Source: Marinoscillum sp964351625
Lineage (GTDB): Bacteria > Bacteroidota > Bacteroidia > Cytophagales > Cyclobacteriaceae
Direction: 5' to 3'
Assembly (NCBI GenBank): GCA_964351625.1
Contig: CAYGOV010000005.1
Coordinates: 124,001 to 188,000, forward strand
Length of the DNA stretch: 64,000 nt
Shown here one piece after another: positions 35,399 through 44,138 of this stretch (positions are counted from its first letter, which is position 1; each line of letters begins with the position of its first letter). The notes below the pieces were generated by a model. That model saw only the letters and a program-made list of their open reading frames with translations, had not been told where the DNA came from and did not search any database. Position numbers and translations under genes: made by a program.

Positions 35399-36472
35399 TT
35401 AGTCCATCGCAGCAATCCAGTTTTTAATAAGCAATATGCCTTCTTCATGCCTAAGCTTACGCCCAACCTCTGGCATCATCACTCCCGGATCCGTCGAAGC
35501 AATTCTGTGATATAGAATTGATTCTTCTGGTTTGCCTGGCACTACCCCGAACTTTAAACCGCCTGACCCCCTACCAGCGGCTACTGGCGGCTTCATCAAT
35601 CCCAGTTTGTAAGGATCACTTTCATTGTAAGTGAGGTATAATCCTGTATTCTTTGCTGGCCCTTCTTCTCTATGACAATGTGCACAATTAATCTCGAGCC
35701 AAGCTCTCGAGCGCTCATCGAGTGATCCCGTATTTGGGTCATCCCAAACGGGAAGCAAAGGGCGAGCTGATATTTCAGGAAGACCAGTTAGCAGACTATT
35801 GGCACCCCAATAGTCCAGCTGATTGGAAGTGCCTGAAAAATAAGTATAAGCTTTGTTTAGTTGCCTCGCTGTTGGGCCGATGAGACTCATCCTTCCTGAT
35901 CGTTCATGACAACTTTTACATTGCCCCAAATTGGGCACAGAGTAGTTGACCTGCCTAAGTGTTCCATTTATATCGGTCCAACTGACGGGCACATTTCTTC
36001 CTGCAATTTCAAGTGTTGCTTCCGTTTGTTCATCATTCCAGACATATGTCAAAGCGTTCCAGCCAAGTTCATCATTGAGCAAAAGTCGAGTCTCTATTAT
36101 TCGTCTTTCAGAATACTCGTCTGTAAGATCATTGACATAATAGAAGTTCTTGATCAATATTGTTCCTTTCGGGAAATCCATAACTTCTGTAGCGTGATAG
36201 TCGGCCTGTGTTCCTTTTGGGATTTTAACAAATCGAGATTTGAGAGCATAATCTGAAAAGAGTGGTGTATTGAGCTCATAAGGAACAACACCCTCTACTG
36301 GTAACAACGAATTCAATGGCATTTCAAAAAATCCCCACTCAGAAAGCTGCTTTGGAAATCCCAGATCAACACTTCCTACGAGCGAAACCTCTTCTAGTGC
36401 AACTGATTGCTTTTTGGATGAACAACCAATAAATATTAGAAGACATCCTAATATAAAAAGACGATTCCTCAT
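35399..36472 (-). CDS. Diheme c-type cytochrome lipoprotein, SO2930/HNE_0200 family
   Basis: Start at 36472, giving MRNRLFILGCLLIFIGC (lipid Cys at 10 or 17) and an ATGA overlap (36469-36472) with the stop of the upstream gene. The 357-residue protein has two heme c sites: GQCKSCH near residue 185 and NCAHCH near 265, plus distal Met candidates near the end (GVMMPEVG). It matches the SO2930 family of diheme cytochromes, whose genes usually sit beside SO2929-type beta-helix lipoproteins, as here. The role of the pair is not established. It should be anchored in the envelope and pass electrons. Confidence 0.87.
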   Translation of the reverse strand: MRNRLFILGCLLIFIGCSSKKQSVALEEVSLVGSVDLGFPKQLSEWGFFEMPLNSLLPVEGVVPYELNTPLFSDYALKSRFVKIPKGTQADYHATEVMDFPKGTILIKNFYYVNDLTDEYSERRIIETRLLLNDELGWNALTYVWNDEQTEATLEIAGRNVPVSWTDINGTLRQVNYSVPNLGQCKSCHERSGRMSLIGPTARQLNKAYTYFSGTSNQLDYWGANSLLTGLPEISARPLLPVWDDPNTGSLDERSRAWLEINCAHCHREEGPAKNTGLYLTYNESDPYKLGLMKPPVAAGRGSGGLKFGVVPGKPEESILYHRIASTDPGVMMPEVGRKLRHEEGILLIKNWIAAMD

Positions 36473-37707
36473 AACTCCAGAATCGGATCCATCGCTTCTC
36501 CTAAACATGCAAAGTCACCTAATGATGTATTCAAATTTTCAAAATCATTTGCAGCATCCAGATTAGCGAATGCTATCTCTGTTTCATCAACACACAAAGT
36601 GAATTGCTCACCACTAGGATAGATACCATCCCATGCGATATCAGGAGTTGCGAAAGGAAACTTGAATAAAAAGAGTTTGCCAAAATCATTACTTAATGTT
36701 GGAAACCAATAATCATTCTGGAAGGAATTGTCATGAATGAATACGTTCGCTGGATATGGATTATAGTCAATATCCCTTTTTGATTTTTCGATGTTTTCAT
36801 TGAGCTGAGACTCATCTGGTGTGGCGAGAGCTTCTACCAAATCATAACTCACAATAGCCATCCCAACCGTACGATTATTTATAATTTGATTTTTGAAAAT
36901 CTCAACATCGCGTGTAGCTAAAAGCATAATGCCAGTACCCGGAGGTACGGTGGCAACTACATTGCCTGCCGGAGCAAAGTTCCGAAAGTTGTTATTGAAT
37001 ACCTTGTTGAGATATACACGGGTAGTATGTCCGTATTGTGTTAGACCTGGCAGGTCAAAAACCAATATTCCTCCTGTATTGTCATGAGCTGAATTGCTGT
37101 AGATTTCTACCCATTTTGAATTTTCACTTTCTATGCCTGCCACATTGTACATGGCTTCATTGTTTCTTATAATTACGCTATCAGACTGACCCACATAGAT
37201 CCCTGCATCAGATGCACCTATAGCGATGCATTCTTCTATTAGCACTCTTTTGGACAATACGGGGTAAAATGCATACGCTCCATTCTGCTCATCTGGCTCC
37301 CCTGTCCATTGGGACTTTACCCTTCGAATGGTTACACCACGAGAATCAGTGATCTTGATGTTATCTCCTTTGGCATTTTCAATAGTGAAATCTTCAAGGG
37401 TAATATTAGTAGCATTGGAAATCCGCAAACCTTCCGCGCCTTCTTCTTGCATCTCAAACGAAAGAATTGTCTTATCTATTCCTTGGCCTCTGAGCGTGAT
37501 TTGTTTTTTACCATCAAGAGATAAGGATCGCTTGAACATAAAATGCCCCTCCGGTAGATCAATGACCACACTATCTTCAGATGTGATAAGTTGAGTTTGT
37601 AAGTCTCGCTCAATTGACTTCCATTCACTCCCGATCTCTTTTACATCCACTTCTGTGCACGCAATAAAGAAAAGCGTTAGTAACGCGTAAAGGACTTTCT
37701 TATTCAT
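36469..37707 (-). CDS. Parallel beta-helix lipoprotein, SO2929-like
   Basis: A 412-residue lipoprotein (MNKKVLYALLTLFFIAC, lipid Cys17). The core from about 60 to 300 is a right-handed parallel beta-helix with stacked turns (ITLEDFTIENAKGDNIKITDS, VIIRNNEAMYNVAGIESENS, VEIFKNQIINNRTVGMAI). This is the TIGR03805-type fold always found next to SO2930-like cytochromes. A carbohydrate- or polymer-binding or -cleaving role is often inferred for such helices, but no catalytic residues can be named. It is first in a two-gene operon, with a 4-bp overlap to the cytochrome gene. Confidence 0.87.
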   Translation of the reverse strand: MNKKVLYALLTLFFIACTEVDVKEIGSEWKSIERDLQTQLITSEDSVVIDLPEGHFMFKRSLSLDGKKQITLRGQGIDKTILSFEMQEEGAEGLRISNATNITLEDFTIENAKGDNIKITDSRGVTIRRVKSQWTGEPDEQNGAYAFYPVLSKRVLIEECIAIGASDAGIYVGQSDSVIIRNNEAMYNVAGIESENSKWVEIYSNSAHDNTGGILVFDLPGLTQYGHTTRVYLNKVFNNNFRNFAPAGNVVATVPPGTGIMLLATRDVEIFKNQIINNRTVGMAIVSYDLVEALATPDESQLNENIEKSKRDIDYNPYPANVFIHDNSFQNDYWFPTLSNDFGKLFLFKFPFATPDIAWDGIYPSGEQFTLCVDETEIAFANLDAANDFENLNTSLGDFACLGEAMDPILEL

Positions 37708-37751
37708 CGGGAAAAGATAAGAAAAGACTTCACCAAATAAAACCGAAGTGA

Positions 37752-39059
37752 CTATTTCAACCAGTCAGGCTTGGTTGTGTTCACATTGGCACCCAGCATA
37801 TTCAGGAGTTGATACAGGCCGAAATAAGTTCTGTTCACATAAAGCCCATGCCGTGAACCTCTAGGATGCTTTGAGTTCCTGAGCTCCTTCATATTACCAA
37901 GTCTCTCACTGAGATCATATATTTTCTTGAAGTAGGTATCATCTGAAAAGTCGAAAGAATCCGAATGGAAAGGCATACCCAAAAGCATAGTCATTTCTTT
38001 GAAAATTGAAATGAAAAGTGCTTTTTCAGAAGGTGTATCATCTTCGTAGATAAAATTCAAATCATACAAATGTGGTAAAAGATCTGCGTCATTTTCTATG
38101 AGATCTTTACTCATAAGTTTGAAATAACCTTCATAAAAATCCTGCGGTATTTCTTTGACACATCCGAAATCGATTACGCCTAATGTGCCATCTGGCCTCA
38201 TCATAAAGTTGCCTGGGTGAGGATCTGCATGAACTTCTTTCAACTCGTGAATTTGGTGGTGATAAAAATCCCACATTGCTTGTCCAATTTGATCTTTGGT
38301 AGACTGAGAAGGATTCGTTGAAAGAAATTCTTTAATATGTGTACCCTCTATCCAATCCATGGTGATGACACGGGCTGCTGAGTATTCTTTATAGTATTCA
38401 GGAAAAACCAAATTTGGGATATGACTGCAGGCCTTAGAGATGCGCATTGAGCGATTGACTTCTAGCTCATAATCCGTCTCTTCCAAAAGCTTGGACTCCA
38501 CTTCATCCATGTATTGATCTAGCTCTCTTTCATTCAAACCAAAAAGTCTCAATGCGAAAGGCTTAACCAATTTTAAATCTGACTTCACACTTTCAGAAAC
38601 ACCAGGATATTGGATTTTCACCGCATAAGTTTTACCCCCAATAGTTGCTTGATGTACCTGACCTATAGATGCAGCATTTATCGCATTTTTGGTAAACGAG
38701 TCAAAAATATCTGATGGTGCTTTTGAAAAGTACTTTTGAAATGTTTTGATAACAAGTGGAAAAGATAATGGCGGTGCACTGTACTGGCTCATTGCAAACT
38801 TATCCTGATAGGCCGTTGGTAGGAGATTTTTGTCCATCGCCAACATCTGGGCTACTTTCAATGCACTACCCTTCAATTCACTTAGCGAATCATAGATATC
38901 CGTGGCATTTTCTTCATCAAGTTGATCACGAGTCGCATTTTTATCCATCAGCTTACGACCATAGTGCTTCACATAATTGCCACCCACTTTTGCTCCTGTC
39001 TTTACAAAACGTGCTGCACGCGAGACCTTTCCTACTGGTATACTTATTTGCTCCTTCAT
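37752..39059 (-). CDS. AarF/ABC1/UbiB-family atypical kinase
   Basis: A 435-residue cytosolic protein of the ABC1 (UbiB/ADCK) kinase-like family. Visible motifs are the KxxQ-type LKGSALKVAQMLAMD near 60, an Ala-rich nucleotide-binding loop region (AASIGQVHQATIGGKTYAVKIQYPGV, about 123-147) with the catalytic-type Lys, the catalytic-loop HADPHPGNFMM near 285 and the metal site VIDFGCV near 302. UbiB homologues support quinone synthesis or lipid handling and have ATPase activity. In other Bacteroidota a TetR-like gene tends to sit next to it; here a similar regulator lies 4 kb away (43272-43931). The stop is 44 bp from the beta-helix gene start. Confidence 0.88.
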   Translation of the reverse strand: MKEQISIPVGKVSRAARFVKTGAKVGGNYVKHYGRKLMDKNATRDQLDEENATDIYDSLSELKGSALKVAQMLAMDKNLLPTAYQDKFAMSQYSAPPLSFPLVIKTFQKYFSKAPSDIFDSFTKNAINAASIGQVHQATIGGKTYAVKIQYPGVSESVKSDLKLVKPFALRLFGLNERELDQYMDEVESKLLEETDYELEVNRSMRISKACSHIPNLVFPEYYKEYSAARVITMDWIEGTHIKEFLSTNPSQSTKDQIGQAMWDFYHHQIHELKEVHADPHPGNFMMRPDGTLGVIDFGCVKEIPQDFYEGYFKLMSKDLIENDADLLPHLYDLNFIYEDDTPSEKALFISIFKEMTMLLGMPFHSDSFDFSDDTYFKKIYDLSERLGNMKELRNSKHPRGSRHGLYVNRTYFGLYQLLNMLGANVNTTKPDWLK

Positions 39060-39342
39060 TTTCTTAAATTCTGTTGTTAGAACATAGATTTACGAAAAAG
39101 GTTAGTGAATATTCTTTTATATTTTAAAATTGAAGATAATTCTCCTTCTCCTCCAGATTTCATCAACCACATGTTCTTTCTCGTGCTTCTGACCTGATCG
39201 ATCAATGATGGTTTTCAGATTGATGGAAACCTTAAATTCAAACCGAGACTTTAAGACTATATCTCTGCCATTCCTTTTTGCTGCAATTTTCTTATCTAAT
39301 CGCTAATACTCCGTAATTTTAAAATTCATTATAAAGACTCCA

Positions 39343-42300
39343 ATGATTCGCAAAATCATCTTACCAGCCTTAATATTTCTAGCCAATATCAGCTTCGCAC
39401 AGAATGAAGTGGAACTAGTCATTCCAACTGGACACACCAGTCAAATTCAGAATATTTGCATCAATCAAGAGGCGACGATGGTTGCCTCCACACAGAATAC
39501 TGAAGAAATAATTGTATGGAATTATTTAACTGGAGATAAAGAACGGGTTCTGAAATACCACTCCTCTCGGGTCAATGATCTTTTAATTGATCAAAATCAC
39601 CTTATAAGTGGCGGAGATGATAGTCTGGTCATTATATGGAATATGCTAAGTAAGGAGATTATTGCAACTCTTAATTTGGAAGAACCAGTTTTTGCACTTC
39701 TCAGAGAGACCAATCGTAAATTAATCGTAGTGGGTGAACAAGGGAAGCTTTTACGATGGGATTACAGAAACGACATTAGGAGTGACTCTGTTCAATTAAG
39801 TGGTAAAGTAAGTGCTGCAAGTCTTTCGGTAGATGCTGAAAGGCTCATAATAGCGACGAAAGATTCGGTTTACACTATCGAACAAAATCACTTTTCCTCT
39901 AAGGTACAAGTAACCACTAGCGGTGGGGAGATCAATAGTATTCTAACCAAGTCAGGTCAAATTTTCCTCGGGAATGGCAAAGGAGAATTAATAACCATGG
40001 ACACAAGTTTGATAGAGCAAGAAAGAACGAAAATCTTTGATTTTAGGCTTTATCACATTGAAGAATCCTCAGCTGTTGATGAGTTGATTTTGACAGGCAG
40101 AGCTAAGAACACCCATCTCAAAATTTTTAATACAGAGACCAAAACGATCTCCGCACTCCCTTTAGATCTCGGACCTACTTCACTTTTATCAGACAGAGGA
40201 ATAAGAACCATAAAATGTACCTCGAGTGGTCTCTTGCTCGTACCGAATTACATTTTCGGAATCAGCTCCTTCCAATTGCCAGATTTCAAATCAGAAAAAA
40301 TTCTCAATGGCTTATCTTTTCCCATTAATGACATGGCCATTGATAATAATGAGCGAACTCTGGCGATTGCCTCCTCTGATGATCAAATATCGCTGCATGA
40401 CCTTTCAGGTGTTAAACCTGTGAAAATCATTGATGGTCATGATGGAGGCGTAAGTTCATTGGCATTTCACCCTACTGATTCACTTTTAGCTTCTGTAGGT
40501 TTTGACAATAAATTAAAGGTATGGAGTGTAGCTACTGGCGAATTGACTCACAGTTACGATGTGCGTGGTAAATACGTCACTACTCCTATAAAGTTTAATG
40601 TGTCTGGCCAATACCTTATTCAGAAGACAGATCCTGATTATTTTGAGCTCTATAACCTAGACAAAACGAAGAGTAAAAAACTAAAAATCAAGGATGGAAT
40701 AGACTACAAGTTTGCTCAAAATGGCCAGTTGCTGATATTCAGAACCCGTGATGGGTTCCTTACCTACAATGCTATCAGCTTTAATCTAATTTCCAAATTT
40801 GACTTTCCCAAAACGCTTAGTTTTGATGTTCGGGGAAAGACCATTGTCGTACTTACTAGCCAAGAAGTTATTTACTATGATCTCAATTTCAAGGAGAAAA
40901 CACGGTTAAAAACCCCTGCATTTTATGATGAAATCTACCTGCACCCCAATGAAGCTTCAGCATTTGCCACCATCACAAGCGTCCAAAGCGGGTCATCTTT
41001 TCGAGATTATTCCCTTAAATATTTAAAAGAAACTAAAAGTGAATTTCAATCACTGGGTGGTCACCAAGGATTTATTTCAAATGTGAAGTTTCTCAAAAAA
41101 GGCAGGTTCATATTTTCAGCTTCGAAAGACGGACAAATCATCATTCGCGATTTTGCTGATAGCTCAAAAATGATAGCCAGTTTTATTCCTCTTAAAAATG
41201 GAGAATGGGTGGTTCTTAATCCTTCTGGGATTTATGACGCCAGCAGAAGTGCTTACAATTCTATGCACTATGCACGAGGAAAGGAGATTTTCGATTTGGC
41301 TCAGCTGAAAGATTTGTATTACGAGCCGAAATTGTTGTCGAGAGTTTTAGAGTACACTATTGATCCCCTACCCCTGCGCAAATCTCTTTCGGATCTTCCA
41401 TCCAACCCCGAGGTTGAGATCAAACACCCAGAAATCAATGGTGGCATTCTCGGCTTGAAAGTGAAAAATACGGGAGGTGGCTTAAGCTATGTGGTAATTA
41501 AAATCAATGGCAAAGAAGTACTAAGGGAACTCAAACAAGATGTGTCGAGTACTGATTCTTCCTCTGTTACTTTGGAATACCCCATCACTGGACACCCTTT
41601 TATAAAAACCAAGGATCTCAATAAAGTAACCGTCAAAGCTTACAATGGTGACGGATCTATGTCTTCACCAGAGAAAAAACTCTTTGTATTTGGCAAAAGT
41701 GAAGAGGAAGAAAACCGTAGAAAGCCTAAACTATTTTCTTTGATGGTAGGCACTGATGACTACCCTGGTGAGGCTTTGGATCTAACATATGCGGGAAAAG
41801 ACGCCAATGATTTCGCAGATGCCATGCAGATAGTTGGTACTAATTATTACGGTGAGGAGAACACTCAAATCAAATCTCTAAACACACGGCTAGCGGACAG
41901 GGCCAACTGGCCTACCAAAGAGAACATCAGAAGAGAACTTGAGAGAATAGAGAAAGAAGCTACAGCACAAGATGTGCTGGTTGTTTACCTTTCAGGTCAT
42001 GGAACCAACTATGGAGAGGATAGCAAAGACTTTTATTACTTGACGGCAGAAGCTACAGGTAATATGAAAGATGAAGAGAATCGTAAAAAGGCTACCATTT
42101 CAAGTAGAGAACTTACTGAATGGATCAAACGCATTCCTACACTACAGCAGGTTTTGATTGTAGATGCTTGCCACAGCGGCAAGTTAACATCCACTCTAGA
42201 ACGAGTAGAAAGTTTGAAATCTTCTCAGATCAAGGCTTTGGAACAAATGAAAGATCGTACTGGTCTATATATTCTTGCAGGGTCCGAGTCGGATGCGGTT

Positions 42301-42870
42301 AGCTATGAGAGTTCTCTCTATGAGCAAGGACTACTGACCTATTCTCTTCTATTTGGAATGAAAGGAGCCACTCAGGATCAAAATGGAAATATAGACATCA
42401 TAGATCTTTTCCAATTTGTATCAAAAAAGGTACCTGAGCTAGCTAGTGAAATAGGACAAATACAGATGCCTGAAATTAAAATCCCTACTGAATCAGAAAC
42501 CTTTTCCATTGGAAACATGAGGCTAGAAGACCAAGAAAAGATTGTCATCATTGAGTCGAAACCCATATTTATACAAAGCAGTTTTCAGGAAATGGAAATG
42601 TACAATGACCCAATATTACTTGGATCCAAGATCGACCAGTTACTACTCGAAGAAAGTACTGAGAAATCTAGAAAACTTGTTTTCCTAGATAAGAAAACCT
42701 ATCCGGGCGGATACACGATTAGAGGACGCTACCAAGTAATGGAAAATGAAATAAAGGCTGAAGTAAAACTCTATAAGGGAAATATGAAAATAAAGGATTT
42801 CACCTTGCGTGAAACCAATAGTAAAATTTTAGCGGAGCGTATTATCGAGAAAGTCTTAGATAACCTTTAA
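39343..42870 (+). CDS. Exported WD40-repeat protein with caspase-like (C14) peptidase domain
   Basis: A 1175-residue protein with a signal peptide (MIRKIILPALIFLANISFAQ). Residues about 30-600 are WD40-like repeats (for example GHTSQIQNICINQEATMVAS, GHDGGVSSLAFHPTDSLLAS, GHQGFISNVKFLKKGRFIFS). A linker with NGEWVVLNPSGIYDASRSAYNSM leads to a beta domain (about 690-790) and then a caspase fold (about 793-1055) with the dyad H886 (LSGHGTN) and C943 (VDACHSGK). The last 110 residues may form an accessory alpha/beta domain. WD40-caspase fusions are known in bacteria, but their targets are mostly unknown. The signal peptide would place the peptidase outside the cytoplasm. It is a single gene, preceded by 283 bp without visible features. 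Confidence 0.9.
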   Translation: MIRKIILPALIFLANISFAQNEVELVIPTGHTSQIQNICINQEATMVASTQNTEEIIVWNYLTGDKERVLKYHSSRVNDLLIDQNHLISGGDDSLVIIWNMLSKEIIATLNLEEPVFALLRETNRKLIVVGEQGKLLRWDYRNDIRSDSVQLSGKVSAASLSVDAERLIIATKDSVYTIEQNHFSSKVQVTTSGGEINSILTKSGQIFLGNGKGELITMDTSLIEQERTKIFDFRLYHIEESSAVDELILTGRAKNTHLKIFNTETKTISALPLDLGPTSLLSDRGIRTIKCTSSGLLLVPNYIFGISSFQLPDFKSEKILNGLSFPINDMAIDNNERTLAIASSDDQISLHDLSGVKPVKIIDGHDGGVSSLAFHPTDSLLASVGFDNKLKVWSVATGELTHSYDVRGKYVTTPIKFNVSGQYLIQKTDPDYFELYNLDKTKSKKLKIKDGIDYKFAQNGQLLIFRTRDGFLTYNAISFNLISKFDFPKTLSFDVRGKTIVVLTSQEVIYYDLNFKEKTRLKTPAFYDEIYLHPNEASAFATITSVQSGSSFRDYSLKYLKETKSEFQSLGGHQGFISNVKFLKKGRFIFSASKDGQIIIRDFADSSKMIASFIPLKNGEWVVLNPSGIYDASRSAYNSMHYARGKEIFDLAQLKDLYYEPKLLSRVLEYTIDPLPLRKSLSDLPSNPEVEIKHPEINGGILGLKVKNTGGGLSYVVIKINGKEVLRELKQDVSSTDSSSVTLEYPITGHPFIKTKDLNKVTVKAYNGDGSMSSPEKKLFVFGKSEEEENRRKPKLFSLMVGTDDYPGEALDLTYAGKDANDFADAMQIVGTNYYGEENTQIKSLNTRLADRANWPTKENIRRELERIEKEATAQDVLVVYLSGHGTNYGEDSKDFYYLTAEATGNMKDEENRKKATISSRELTEWIKRIPTLQQVLIVDACHSGKLTSTLERVESLKSSQIKALEQMKDRTGLYILAGSESDAVSYESSLYEQGLLTYSLLFGMKGATQDQNGNIDIIDLFQFVSKKVPELASEIGQIQMPEIKIPTESETFSIGNMRLEDQEKIVIIESKPIFIQSSFQEMEMYNDPILLGSKIDQLLLEESTEKSRKLVFLDKKTYPGGYTIRGRYQVMENEIKAEVKLYKGNMKIKDFTLRETNSKILAERIIEKVLDNL

Positions 42871-43073
42871 TCACATTCCTTGCAGTTGCCTGATCCTTCC
42901 GAATCTTCACAGTCAGATTCAGTTTGGAAACATCGGCCTCCTGCACTGAAAGGTGCATCGGCTTCACAACTGCAGCTAAAAACATCGTCTCCATCGCATG
43001 AAACAAGAAACAGACTGACACCAAGTACTCCTACTGACATCAAGACTTTGAATGTATTTAGAATTTTTCTCAT
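42867..43073 (-). CDS. Small cysteine-rich lipoprotein
   Basis: This 68-residue product starts with a lipoprotein signal (MRKILNTFKVLMSVGVLGVSLFLVSC, lipid Cys26). The mature 43 residues carry six further cysteines at 34, 36, 48, 55, 64 and 67 among acidic residues, enough for three disulfides or a metal site. I recognise no family. The signal peptide, the lipobox and the regular cysteines argue that it is real. It converges on the caspase gene, sharing the TTAA at 42867-42870 as stop for both strands, and no terminator lies between them. Confidence 0.7.
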   Translation of the reverse strand: MRKILNTFKVLMSVGVLGVSLFLVSCDGDDVFSCSCEADAPFSAGGRCFQTESDCEDSEGSGNCKECD

Positions 43074-43271
43074 CTGTAACTAGCAGTTAGACCCTTTATA
43101 AAACAGAAAGGTAGAGAGCATTCAGATATTAACCAACGCAACTTATGCTTTATTAATAAAGTGTCGTACTGCTCTTGGATTAGTATGAATAAACTAACAA
43201 GATCAAAATAGTCAAGAGCATGTCAATCCTTTTCGGAGAAATTTGAGTAAAATTCTCACCAATTCTTCAAG

Positions 43272-43931
43272 CTACTTTCGGTTTTGAAATAGGAATTTCC
43301 CGAAATCAATCATTGAGTCAAGAGCCCCCTTACCTACCAGATCAAAAGCCAAGTTTACAGATTTCTCTATTGCAGCGTCTGTCTTTTCAAAATCGCTACT
43401 TGTATCTTCAACCCAAAAACGGGTGATGTATAGAAAATGAAACCAAAAGGCTTTATCGTACTGTGAGGCGAACGGTCTCTCGGCAACCTCTAGAGTATCC
43501 TTTCCCTCCATTAATAAATCATTGATCTGGATTTTGAATACATGTCTAAGATCTTCAAGAAAGTCTGGGTGTAATTCGTGCTTAGGTAACATTCCAAATC
43601 TCATTACCACGTAGCTCCTGTTTTGCTTGAGCGCCTCAAGCCAAGTATAGTAAAGTGATAAAAGCTTTTCACGCACCGTATAGTTCACATATGCCTCATC
43701 CTTCTCCAATGCTGCTGTAGTTTCAACAAACCAATCTGACCAGATCGATTTCTCTAGCGCAGTAAATGAATTGAAGAACTTATAAAAATCAGCCTCCTGC
43801 GATTTTAAATCATTTGCAAAAGCATAAACTGATTTGGGAGCTTCCCCGTGAAGGAGAAGATGCTTTAAGTAAGCTTCCTTTAATTGATCCCTATCAATTT
43901 GCTTGGTTTTAGATTTAGTAGATGTAGCCAT
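43272..43931 (-). CDS. TetR-like transcriptional regulator
   Basis: A 219-residue protein. Residues about 12-60 form a TetR-type DNA-binding region (LKEAYLKHLLLHGEAPKSVYAFANDLKSQEADFYKFFNSFTALEKSIW), with F-Y-K-F-F in place of the usual L-Y-x-H-F. The rest is an all-helical ligand domain. Proteins of this form are widespread in Bacteroidota, often beside AarF/ABC1 kinase genes; the kinase gene here lies at 37752-39059 on the same strand. The N-terminal Lys/Ser/Thr tail (MATSTKSKTKQ) is typical. The ligand and target genes are unknown. Confidence 0.8.
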   Translation of the reverse strand: MATSTKSKTKQIDRDQLKEAYLKHLLLHGEAPKSVYAFANDLKSQEADFYKFFNSFTALEKSIWSDWFVETTAALEKDEAYVNYTVREKLLSLYYTWLEALKQNRSYVVMRFGMLPKHELHPDFLEDLRHVFKIQINDLLMEGKDTLEVAERPFASQYDKAFWFHFLYITRFWVEDTSSDFEKTDAAIEKSVNLAFDLVGKGALDSMIDFGKFLFQNRK

Positions 43932-43981
43932 GTGGAGATAACATCAGTTCAGAGAAAAAGTTAGCAAAGAATAATAAAAAT

Positions 43982-44013
43982 AAAACCCACCCTAAAATCA
44001 GGATGGGTTTTTT
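43982..44013 (-). terminator. Intrinsic terminator of the giant LRR gene
   Basis: Stem AAAACCCA-CCT / AGG-TGGGTTTT with one mismatch and an A/T loop; the minus strand continues TTTTATTTTTATT. It lies 126 bp past the stop codon of the 12.4 kb gene. Confidence 0.8.
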
Positions 44014-44138
44014 AGCGACGAATGAGTTAAAGAGAACCTCCCATTAACCACATTAAAACTAGCCATATCCAAAAAAGCTCGCAATACCCAAAAGATGGTA
44101 TTTCCAGTCCCTTCTACTATTAGGCTGCCCACCTCATT

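Noticed and set aside
39060..39342. Possible small RNA or regulatory element before the caspase gene
   Set aside because: I found only short 4-bp repeats and near-consensus -7 boxes; nothing strong enough to report.
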